Source of the DNA: Actinomycetes bacterium
Lineage (GTDB): Bacteria; Actinomycetota; Thermoleophilia; Solirubrobacterales; 70-9
Assembly: GCA_023434465.1 (NCBI GenBank)
Contig: JAEYSQ010000208.1
Location: forward strand, 1-9,400
Length of the DNA stretch: 9,400 bases
Reading direction: 5' to 3'
Below the pieces are notes generated by a model, which worked only from the letters and a program-made list of their open reading frames with translations, searched no databases and had not been told where the DNA came from. Position numbers and translations under genes: made by a program. The number at the start of each line of letters is the position of its first letter. Within the stretch, counting starts at the first letter, position 1. Positions 1-5,707 of this stretch are shown here, in pieces.

Positions 1-693
1 CTTGCTTTCGCTAACCATCTCGGTGCGAAGCGAGCTGCATTGATTGCCGCGCTGGATAAGCTCGGCAAGGCTTCCGAGAAGAGGGCGATCGAGGCGCTCG
101 GCATCTCCCAGGGACAAACCGCCGAGATCGCGCGCGATGCCGAACTCGCCTCAGCGCCGGTTGCCCCGGCCTCCGAGGTCTATACCGGTGTGCTCTACGA
201 CCGGCTCGGCTTCGCCACCCTTGGCGCGGCCGGCACGAAGAGGGTCGCGAAGAATCTGCTGATCTCCTCCGCACTCTGGGGTTTCCTCGCTCCGGCCGAC
301 CGGATTCCGTACTACCGCTTCTCGATGAAGGCCCGGCTGCCCAGGATCGGAGCCCTGCCAGCCTTCTGGCGTGAATCGCTCGCCGCCGCGATGACCGATG
401 CCGGCCACGACGAGGCCGGCGGGCTGGTTCTCGACATGCGCTCCGGCGCCTACTCGGCGGCCTGGAAGCCGAAACAGGCCCGGCTGGTCACGGTCCGCGG
501 CTTCACCGAGACCGGCGGGAAGCGCAAGGCGATTTCCCACATGGCCAAGGCAGTCCGGGGCGACGTCGCCCGCATCGCCCTTTCGGCCGGCGCGATGCCG
601 AAGGACCTCGAAACCCTTGCCGGCCTGCTCGAAAAGAACGGGATGACGGTCGAGTTCACCGAAAAGACCCTCGACATCATCGAAACGGCCTGA
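1..693 (+). CDS. yaaA: YaaA-family (DUF328/UPF0246) peroxide-stress protein, 5' end missing
   Basis: The frame is open from base 1 and ends at TGA 691-693, so the gene begins left of the window. About 230 residues are visible. An internal TTG at 40 is not a credible start, because the upstream residues (LAFANHLGAKRAA) continue the family alignment. Family hallmarks, numbered from base 1, are VYTGVLYD near residue 60, LLISSALWGFLAPADRIPYYR in the middle, SAAWKPKQA, and a C-terminal KAISHMAKAVRGDVAR. YaaA of E. coli lowers free intracellular iron and limits Fenton damage during H2O2 stress, and the fold has DNA-binding ability; the biochemical role in actinobacteria is not settled. Family members are about 240-260 aa, so roughly 25-35 N-terminal residues are probably missing. 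A strong hairpin follows the stop, suggesting that the transcript ends here. The family call is firm; the physiological role is carried over from E. coli. Confidence 0.85.
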   Translation, partial: LAFANHLGAKRAALIAALDKLGKASEKRAIEALGISQGQTAEIARDAELASAPVAPASEVYTGVLYDRLGFATLGAAGTKRVAKNLLISSALWGFLAPADRIPYYRFSMKARLPRIGALPAFWRESLAAAMTDAGHDEAGGLVLDMRSGAYSAAWKPKQARLVTVRGFTETGGKRKAISHMAKAVRGDVARIALSAGAMPKDLETLAGLLEKNGMTVEFTEKTLDIIETA

Positions 694-705
694 GAAAGGG
701 AGGGT

Positions 706-744
706 GGTTCGAATTGCTCGGGTATAGCCCTAGCGATTCGAACC
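706..744 (+). terminator. 17-bp hairpin after yaaA, probable terminator
   Basis: Arms 706-722 and 728-744 pair around the 5-nt loop TATAG. All positions are Watson-Crick except one G-T wobble (715/735) and one C-T mismatch (719/731). It begins 12 bases after the yaaA stop and lies before the next gene's promoter. No T-run follows (AATCCCCC), so it would be a U-less terminator, as is common in high-GC actinobacteria. Each arm also contains the palindrome TTCGAA, so an operator role is the alternative. Confidence 0.65.
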
Positions 745-768
745 AATCCCCCGGGTCGGGGCGGTGCG

Positions 769-774
769 TATGAT
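769..774 (+). promoter_or_regulatory. -10 element (TATGAT) of a probable leaderless promoter
   Basis: TATGAT ends 6 bases before the GTG at 781, so the expected transcription start falls on or next to the start codon. No Shine-Dalgarno sequence is present and no convincing -35 is seen. This supports 781 as the true start of the GH3 gene. Confidence 0.6.
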
Positions 775-780
775 CGAAGC

Positions 781-2013
781 GTGGCCTCGGTTCTCAAGAA
801 TTCGCGCTCCAGCCGGCTGGTGCTGCTTGGTTTGTTGATCGTCGGACTGGGCGGTCTGCTGCTCCTTTCCTCGCCGGGCGGAGACTCCGATTCCGGTTCG
901 GGTTCGCATTCGACGACGGGGGACGGAGCGAACACAGCCGTTGGACCGTTCGTGAAGACTAAGACCGCCAACTCGCCGTTTCCGCCCCTGACCCGCAATC
1001 TCTCCGCCGGGTTTACGGTCGGCCAGCTGGCCGGCCAGCGGATCGTCGCCGGCTTCCAGGGCAAGACGATGCCGGCGTCAATCAGAAGACAGATCAGGGC
1101 CGGCCTGATCGGGGGAGTGATCCTCTTCGCCGACAATCTGGGGTCCCGAGCGCAGATCCGGAAGTTGACCCGCTCGCTTCAGCGGGTACCCCGCCCGGCG
1201 GGTCTGCGCCGCTATCCGCTGATGATCATGGTCGATCAGGAAGGCGGCCTGGTCAAGCGACTGAGCGGCGCCCCCAAGGTTTCGGCCGAGCAGATGGGTG
1301 CCCGTGGAACCGCGTATTCCCGCCGCCAGGGAACGCTCACCGGCCGCAACCTGAGGAACGCGGGCTTCAACGTTGATCTGGCCCCGGTGCTTGATGTGGC
1401 GAGGCCGGGTGGCGTGATCGCCGAGACGGATCGTGGCTTCGGATCGACCGTCCGCAAGGTGAACGCGACCGCGATTCCCTTCGGCCGGGCGCTGCAGCGA
1501 ACCGGTGTCGCTGCGACAGCGAAGCACTTTCCGGGACTCGGCGCGGCAACCGAAAACACCGACTTCGCGGTCCAGCGGATCCGACTCGCGAAGCGGACCC
1601 TACGCAGGATTGACATGGCTCCCTACAGACCGTTCATCGCAAGCGGCGGCAAGCTGGTGATGGTCGGCTCGGCGATCTATCCGGCCCTCGGGCGAAAGCC
1701 CGCGATGTTCGAACCGAGGATCGTTCGCGGCGAACTCCGCACCCGGCTCGGTTTCAAGGGAGTCACGATCACCGACGCGATGGGTACGGTCGCGGTCAAC
1801 AACTTCGGCGGAACCAAGCGTTCCGCGATCGCGGCCGCCCACGCCGGCATGGACATCCTGCTCTACGGCGACTGGCAGTCCGCGAGCCGCGGCCGGGTCG
1901 CGATCGCCTCCCGCCTGCGGAGCGGAAAGCTTCCCCGGGCCCAGTTCACCCGGGCGACCAACCGCACGCTTCAGCTGCGCGTCAGTTTCCCAACCGGCGC
2001 CCCTGGATCCTGA
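781..2013 (+). CDS. Membrane-anchored GH3 family glycosidase, NagZ/beta-N-acetylhexosaminidase-like
   Basis: This 410-aa protein has a basic N-terminus, one hydrophobic segment (about 12-29) with no lipobox cysteine, a Ser/Gly/Asp-rich linker (30-60) and then a single GH3 (beta/alpha)8 domain without the C-terminal domain of larger GH3 enzymes. Visible motifs are GGVILFADN (111-119), MVDQEGGLVKRL (150-161), NVDLAPVLDV (197-206), KHFPGLG (248-254), MVGSAIYPAL (294-303) and ITDAMG (330-335), in which Asp332 is the expected nucleophile. Canonical NagZ carries a DSH acid/base loop shortly after KHFPGHG; here the equivalent stretch reads ENTDFA, so the catalytic His is absent. That points either to an altered acid/base or to a different activity. 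The family role is removal of terminal GlcNAc from muropeptides or glycans, here on the outer face of the membrane. The start is fixed by the adjacent -10 and by the signal-anchor. The fold call is firm; the substrate is unknown. Confidence 0.82.
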   Translation: MASVLKNSRSSRLVLLGLLIVGLGGLLLLSSPGGDSDSGSGSHSTTGDGANTAVGPFVKTKTANSPFPPLTRNLSAGFTVGQLAGQRIVAGFQGKTMPASIRRQIRAGLIGGVILFADNLGSRAQIRKLTRSLQRVPRPAGLRRYPLMIMVDQEGGLVKRLSGAPKVSAEQMGARGTAYSRRQGTLTGRNLRNAGFNVDLAPVLDVARPGGVIAETDRGFGSTVRKVNATAIPFGRALQRTGVAATAKHFPGLGAATENTDFAVQRIRLAKRTLRRIDMAPYRPFIASGGKLVMVGSAIYPALGRKPAMFEPRIVRGELRTRLGFKGVTITDAMGTVAVNNFGGTKRSAIAAAHAGMDILLYGDWQSASRGRVAIASRLRSGKLPRAQFTRATNRTLQLRVSFPTGAPGS

Positions 2014-2014
2014 C

Positions 2015-2818
2015 TCAGCGGCCGGTCCAGTTCGGTTTGCGCTTCTCGCCGAAGGCGGTGATGCCTTCGAGGAAGTCCTGGGAGGTGAAGCAGGATTCGC
2101 GGAGGGCGACCAGTTCGTTCACCTGTTGCTCGGTGAGGACCGGGTTCTCGATGATCGTGCGGATCGCCTGCTTGTTGCCCTTCATCGAAAGAGGGGCGTT
2201 GCCGGCAATGCCGGCTGCGAAGGCGACAGATTCGGTTTCGAACTCGTCCTCGATGATCCGGTTGACTAGGCCGATCTCACCGGCCTGGGCGGCCGTGAGC
2301 ATGTCACCGGTGAAGAAGAGTTCTCGGGTCCGGGGCAGGCCGATCGTCCGGATGAAACGGATCAAGCCGGTGTGGCCATAGATCAGGCCCAGCTTGGCCG
2401 GGGGCATGCCGAGCTTCGCGTTCGGGGCGGCGATGCGGAGGTCACAGGTGACCGCCATTTCCAGGGCGCCACCCAGACAGTGACCGTTCAAGGCAGCGAC
2501 GGTCGGCCAGGGGAAGGCTTCGATCGCGTCGAGCGCGGCGGTGAAGGGATGGGCGACAAGCGCTTCTGCGTCCCGCTCGAAGCTTTCGGCGGGAATGTCG
2601 CTGATGTCATATCCCGCCGAGAAGACCGGATTCTCCCCGGTGATCATCAGGCAACGCACCTCGATTCCCTCATCCAGCCGGGGTACCGCGGCTGCAATTG
2701 CGTCGAGGATCTCGTGGTCGAGCGCGTTCCGCTTCGGTGCGTTCGAGATTGTCAGTCGGGCGACTGCCTCGGCGGGAAAGTCGAGCCGGACCTTCCCGGT
2801 GCCCGTTTCGACGTCCAC
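2015..2818 (-). CDS. Crotonase-superfamily protein, methylmalonyl-CoA decarboxylase-like
   Basis: This 267-aa protein has the crotonase fold. The first oxyanion-hole segment is FSAGYDISDIP (66-76) and the second is NGHCLGGALEM (111-121). Glu120 matches the first catalytic Glu of enoyl-CoA hydratase, but the second (rat Glu164) is Pro140, so ordinary hydratase chemistry is doubtful. From memory of E. coli YgfG/ScpB (methylmalonyl-CoA decarboxylase), the match extends to the same Pro, to a Tyr seven residues later (Tyr147; YgfG Tyr140), to FSAG-D and to the C-terminal EKRKPN signature (258-263). It starts with GTG three bases after the stop of the biotin-carrier gene, so the two are likely co-transcribed and translationally coupled. 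Its stop lies 1 bp from the convergent GH3 stop. Alternatives are methylglutaconyl-CoA hydratase or another acyl-CoA hydratase/isomerase. The superfamily is certain; the decarboxylase call is an inference from motifs. Confidence 0.8.
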   Translation of the reverse strand: MDVETGTGKVRLDFPAEAVARLTISNAPKRNALDHEILDAIAAAVPRLDEGIEVRCLMITGENPVFSAGYDISDIPAESFERDAEALVAHPFTAALDAIEAFPWPTVAALNGHCLGGALEMAVTCDLRIAAPNAKLGMPPAKLGLIYGHTGLIRFIRTIGLPRTRELFFTGDMLTAAQAGEIGLVNRIIEDEFETESVAFAAGIAGNAPLSMKGNKQAIRTIIENPVLTEQQVNELVALRESCFTSQDFLEGITAFGEKRKPNWTGR

Positions 2819-2821
2819 CGG

Positions 2822-3034
2822 CTACTCGAGAACGATCAGGACGTCGCCTTCGGACACCGAATCGCCCTCGGCACAGAGGATCTCCTTGACCACGCCGTCA
2901 TCCTCGGACTCGACCGGGATCTCCATCTTCATCGATTCGAGGATGATCACTTCGTCTTCTTCGGAGACCTCGTCCCCGACCTTGACCTGGATCTTCCAGA
3001 CGTTCCCGGTGATGTGAGCTTCGATGTTCGCCAT
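2822..3034 (-). CDS. Small stand-alone biotin/lipoyl carrier protein (BCCP-like)
   Basis: A 70-aa single-domain biotinyl carrier. The motif ESMKME (33-38) holds the acceptor Lys36, and flanking GD turns (20-21, 57-58, 63-64) are typical of the barrel-sandwich hybrid fold. There is no N-terminal Ala/Pro extension, so it resembles the free BLP/BLAP type (mycobacterial BLP, B. subtilis YngHB) rather than AccB. Such proteins carry CO2 on biotin between a biotin carboxylase and a carboxyltransferase, but neither partner is encoded in the window. I chose ATG 3034 over an in-frame GTG at 3055 because MANIEAHITG is the usual family start and because a -10 element (3043-3048) overlaps the would-be extension. 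The crotonase gene follows 3 bp downstream. The role in acyl-CoA carboxylation is known for the family; the specific substrate is inferred only from the neighbour. Confidence 0.85.
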   Translation of the reverse strand: MANIEAHITGNVWKIQVKVGDEVSEEDEVIILESMKMEIPVESEDDGVVKEILCAEGDSVSEGDVLIVLE

Positions 3035-3042
3035 GGGCCGGG

Positions 3043-3048
3043 ACTTTA
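3043..3048 (-). promoter_or_regulatory. -10 element (TAAAGT) for the biotin-carrier/crotonase operon
   Basis: Read on the minus strand, TAAAGT lies 8 bases before ATG 3034 and fits TANNNT. With normal -10 to start-site spacing the transcript begins at or within a few bases of the ATG, that is, leaderless or nearly so. No Shine-Dalgarno is present. Confidence 0.5.
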
Positions 3049-3064
3049 TCGCCACCGACCGGGT

Positions 3065-3070
3065 TAGAGT
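3065..3070 (+). promoter_or_regulatory. -10 element (TAGAGT) for the glycosyltransferase operon
   Basis: TAGAGT fits TANNNT and ends 9 bases before GTG 3080, predicting a leaderless or very short leader transcript. It sits 16 bp from the divergent minus-strand -10. Confidence 0.5.
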
Positions 3071-3079
3071 CTGGCCCCG

Positions 3080-3769
3080 GTGGAGAGCCCGAACGCCAAT
3101 TCCCTCGCGGTACTGATCGCGGCCCGCAACGAGGCCGACGTGATCGCCGACACGATCGGCTCCTTACGGGCGTCCTTCCCGGGCGCTGCCCTCTGGGTCG
3201 CTGATGACGGTTCGGACGACGGCACCGCCGACGTTGCGATGGCGGCGGGAGCGAAAATCGTGCGGCGTGGCAAGTCCCACGGCAAGGGCGGCAACATGAC
3301 CGCCTGCGCCGAGGCGATGCTCTCCGACCCGGACCTGCCGGAGTTCGTGCTGCTCTGCGACGGCGACCTGGCCGGATCGGCCGGAAAGCTCGCCCCGCTG
3401 GTCGACGCGGTGAAGTGCGGCGAATGCGATCTCGCGGTCGCCATGTTCGCGAAGCGGGTCGGTGGCGGCTTCGGCCTGGCGCTCGGTTTCTCTGCCTGGG
3501 TGATCCGCAAACGCTGCGGGGCCGAGCCGCGGGCGCCGATCTCCGGCCAGCGGGCAATGAGCATCGAGGTTCTGCATAAGGTCCTGCCCTTCGCCCCTTC
3601 CTACGGGATGGAGACCGGCATGACCATCGACGCGGTCCGGGCCGGGTACCGGCTGGGCGAGTACGAAATCGATCTCGCCCACAAAGCGACCGGGAAGACC
3701 TTCAAGGGCTTCATCCACCGTTTCCGCCAGCTACTCGACTTCGCCAGGGTCTATGCGTCGCGGCGTTAG
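3080..3769 (+). CDS. GT2-family (GT-A fold) glycosyltransferase
   Basis: This 229-aa protein is a compact GT-A glycosyltransferase that would move a sugar from a nucleotide sugar to a lipid, polyprenol or glycan acceptor at the inner membrane face. Visible features are the N-terminal strand LAVLIAARNEA (9-19), the nucleotide-binding VADDGSDDGT (40-49), RGKSHGKGGN (63-72), the metal-binding DGD (94-96), an SGQRAM segment (155-160), Glu178 in GMETG as a candidate base or acceptor-site residue, and a basic C-terminal HKATGKTFKGFIHRFRQ (201-217). It has no membrane helix, unlike many polyprenyl-phosphate transferases, but the next gene, overlapping by 17 bases, encodes a four-helix membrane protein that may supply the anchor. 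Length fits short dolichyl-phosphate-mannose-synthase-like GT2 proteins. Start GTG 3080 is supported by the -10 just upstream. Donor and acceptor cannot be told from sequence. Confidence 0.82.
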   Translation: MESPNANSLAVLIAARNEADVIADTIGSLRASFPGAALWVADDGSDDGTADVAMAAGAKIVRRGKSHGKGGNMTACAEAMLSDPDLPEFVLLCDGDLAGSAGKLAPLVDAVKCGECDLAVAMFAKRVGGGFGLALGFSAWVIRKRCGAEPRAPISGQRAMSIEVLHKVLPFAPSYGMETGMTIDAVRAGYRLGEYEIDLAHKATGKTFKGFIHRFRQLLDFARVYASRR

Positions 3770-4196
3770 GAAAATCCTGCCCGGGGCAGAGACCGCCGGC
3801 GAGCGGGGACCCCACGACTGGAAGCGGTTCGCGATCGTCTGCGGTCTTTTCCTCGCTTACGAGTCCGTACTGATCATCGGGTTCGGCGACTACTACTACC
3901 CCGGTGTGATTTCGGAGTTCGGTGTCTGGGCGATGGTCGGTGTGGCGGCCCTGGGGTACGTGATGCTGGGAACGAACGCCGGCGCGCCGGCCTCGGTCTT
4001 CGTCACCCCGTTGCCGATCCTGGTCGCCTGGCTCGTCGACAGCCCGATTCCGCCCGAGGCCTGGGGAGGCGAGAACCTGGCGCTTTACCAGAAGTGGATT
4101 CTCTCCTCGTTCATATTCCTTCCCGCCTGGGTGTTCGGGTTTCTGGCTTCCCTGTTTGCCGACGACAAACGCAACGGTAGGAGCAGACGCCGATGA
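3753..4196 (+). CDS. Small four-helix integral membrane protein of unknown function
   Basis: 147 aa that I do not recognise as a named family. Four likely membrane helices lie at about 26-44, 55-73, 80-95 and 114-135. Both ends are basic and hydrophilic (MRRGVRK at the start, KRNGRSRRR at the end), which predicts both termini in the cytoplasm. A tyrosine-rich turn GDYYYPG (45-51) and a proline-rich loop (97-102) lie between helices, with no obvious catalytic residues. The gene overlaps the glycosyltransferase end by 17 bases and overlaps the glycerol kinase start in an ATGA (4193-4196), so all three are probably translated together. A role as membrane partner of the glycosyltransferase, or as a small transport or accessory protein for glycerol metabolism, is inferred from position only. 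It is not of the MIP/aquaporin type: too short and without NPA motifs. Confidence 0.72.
   Translation: MRRGVRKILPGAETAGERGPHDWKRFAIVCGLFLAYESVLIIGFGDYYYPGVISEFGVWAMVGVAALGYVMLGTNAGAPASVFVTPLPILVAWLVDSPIPPEAWGGENLALYQKWILSSFIFLPAWVFGFLASLFADDKRNGRSRRR
4179..4183 (+). promoter_or_regulatory. Ribosome binding site of glpK
   Basis: AGGAG with 9 bases to ATG 4193, inside the end of the upstream membrane-protein gene. It is one of only two clear Shine-Dalgarno sequences in the window; it fixes the glpK start and shows that this internal gene is read by the standard route. Confidence 0.75.
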
Positions 4197-5641
4197 TCCT
4201 CGCGCTCGATCAGGGAACCACCGGTTCCACCGCGCTGGTCTTCAACCAAGAGGGCGGCATCGTCGGTCGTGGCTATGCCGAGTTCCGCCAGCATTTCCCG
4301 GAACCCGGTTGGGTCGAGCACGACGCCGAGGAGATCTGGGAAACGACCTGGGGTGTCGCCGCCCGGGCGTTGGCCGGGGCCGGGATCAGCGGACCCGACC
4401 TCGATGCGATTGGGATTACCAACCAGCGCGAAACCGTGGTCGCCTGGGATCCCGTCACCGGCCGGCCACTCCACCGGGCCCTCGTCTGGCAGGACCGGCG
4501 GGGCGCCGGGCGCTGCGACGAGCTCAAGGCCGAGGGGCTCGAGCCCCTGGTTCGGGAGCGGACCGGACTGGTCCTTGATCCTTACTTCTCGGCGACCAAG
4601 ATCGAGTGGCTCCTCCGGAACGTCGAGGGCGCCGAACGGGCCGCCTTCGGCACGATCGACTCATGGCTGGTCCAGCGAATGTGTGGCGAGCATGTGACCG
4701 ACCTGACCAACGCGTCGCGGACCATGCTCTTCGACACCGGTGAACTGAAGTGGGACCCGGAACTCTGCACGATATTCGGGGTCGACCCGAGCTCACTGCC
4801 GACGGTGAAGCCCTCGGCCGGGATCTTCGGCACCACCACCGGGTTCGGCGGCGAGGTACCGGTGGCGGGCATCGCCGGTGACCAGCAGGCGGCCCTCTTC
4901 GGCCAGGCCTGTCACCAGCCCGGAATGGCCAAGAACACCTACGGGACCGGCAGCTTCGTGCTGCTCAACGCCGGCGAGGAGAAGCCGGACCCGGGCGAGG
5001 GGCTGCTCGGCACAATCGCCTGGGGAATCGGTGATCGGGTCGACTATGCGCTGGAAGCTTCGGTTTTCGTCACCGGCAGCGCGATCCAGTGGCTGCGCGA
5101 CGGGCTGGGGATCATCAAGGACGCTGCCGAAACCGAATCTCTGGCCGCCTCGCTCGACTCGAACGACGGGGTGTACTTCGTGCCGGCTCTGACCGGGCTC
5201 GGCTCGCCCTGGTGGGATCCCTACGCCCGCGGGACCATGGTCGGTCTCACCCGCGGGACCACGCGAGCCCACCTCGCCCGCGCCGCGCTCGAAGCGATCG
5301 CGTACCAGACCGTCGATGCGGTCCGGGCCCAGGAAGAGGCATCGGGCGAACGGCTGGAACTGCTGCGGGCCGACGGCGGCGCGGTCGCCAACAAGTGGTT
5401 GATGCAGTTCCAGGCAGACCTGCTCGGGGCGCCGGTCGAGATCCCCGAGATCTCCGAGACGACGGCCTTCGGCGCAGCATGCATGGCCGGGATCGGCAGC
5501 GGCAGCTGGACGATCGAGCAGGCGCAAGGGATGTGGAAGTCAGCCGCCCGATACGAACCGAAGATGAGTCGCGACCAGGCCGAGGCGCTGCTCGCCGACT
5601 GGCACCGCGCAGTCGAGCGCTCTCGAGCCTGGGCGTCTTAG
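4193..5641 (+). CDS. glpK: Glycerol kinase
   Basis: A 482-aa FGGY-family kinase phosphorylating glycerol to sn-glycerol-3-phosphate with ATP in the cytoplasm. Visible features are phosphate loop DQGTTGSTAL (6-15), glycerol-binding NQRE (77-80) and WQDRR (99-103), TNASRTMLFD (172-181), catalytic Asp230 in AGDQQAALFGQ (228-238), KNTYGTGSF (247-255) and the C-terminal ATP-site DGGAVANKWLMQFQAD (394-409). The NQRE plus AGDQQAALFGQ combination separates it from xylulo-, ribulo- and gluconokinases. Length is slightly under the usual ~500 aa. At the place where PTS-regulated Gram-positive enzymes carry the HPr-phosphorylated His (YHFYG), this protein reads GFGG (217-220), so HPr control is unlikely. 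No glycerol facilitator or glpD is adjacent. It is embedded behind the glycosyltransferase and membrane-protein genes, with plsC 66 bp downstream, which suggests a supply of glycerol-3-phosphate for lipid synthesis rather than purely catabolic use. Confidence 0.95.
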   Translation: MILALDQGTTGSTALVFNQEGGIVGRGYAEFRQHFPEPGWVEHDAEEIWETTWGVAARALAGAGISGPDLDAIGITNQRETVVAWDPVTGRPLHRALVWQDRRGAGRCDELKAEGLEPLVRERTGLVLDPYFSATKIEWLLRNVEGAERAAFGTIDSWLVQRMCGEHVTDLTNASRTMLFDTGELKWDPELCTIFGVDPSSLPTVKPSAGIFGTTTGFGGEVPVAGIAGDQQAALFGQACHQPGMAKNTYGTGSFVLLNAGEEKPDPGEGLLGTIAWGIGDRVDYALEASVFVTGSAIQWLRDGLGIIKDAAETESLAASLDSNDGVYFVPALTGLGSPWWDPYARGTMVGLTRGTTRAHLARAALEAIAYQTVDAVRAQEEASGERLELLRADGGAVANKWLMQFQADLLGAPVEIPEISETTAFGAACMAGIGSGSWTIEQAQGMWKSAARYEPKMSRDQAEALLADWHRAVERSRAWAS

Positions 5642-5651
5642 CTGCAAGTCG

Positions 5652-5664
5652 GGCGGGGTCCGCC
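5652..5664 (+). other. Small GC hairpin between glpK and plsC
   Basis: GGCGG and CCGCC form a 5-bp stem around a 3-nt loop, 10 bases after the glpK stop. A mildly T-rich stretch follows (about 5669-5682). It is too short to call a terminator with confidence; it may attenuate read-through into plsC. The rest of the 66-bp gap shows neither a good -10 nor a Shine-Dalgarno sequence for plsC. Confidence 0.25.
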
Positions 5665-5707
5665 GGGTGTAACTGTCTGTTGTAGGCGGGGTAGCTGGTC
5701 TTACGCC

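Noticed and set aside
706..744. GGTTCGAAT resembles the T-arm of a tRNA
   Set aside because: No paired T-stem, anticodon arm or acceptor stem can be built on either strand; the match comes from the hairpin arms.
450..1136. Long minus-strand open frame (228 codons) across the yaaA end and GH3 start
   Set aside because: Antisense to two well-supported genes, spans the hairpin and promoter, and shows no family motif; typical GC-rich shadow frame.
3035..3055. Longer biotin-carrier start at GTG 3055
   Set aside because: The extra residues are not family-like and the -10 element lies inside the extension.
2372..3067. Plus-strand open frame of 231 codons opposite the crotonase and biotin-carrier genes
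   Set aside because: Composition is that of a mirror frame (Asp/Arg/Gly-rich) and the minus-strand genes have clear catalytic motifs.
4793..5527. Minus-strand open frame of 244 codons inside glpK
   Set aside because: Lies wholly opposite conserved glycerol kinase motifs, with no recognisable domain.
4193..5641. Xylulokinase or another FGGY sugar kinase instead of glycerol kinase
   Set aside because: NQRE, TNASRTMLFD and AGDQQAALFGQ together are specific for glycerol kinase.
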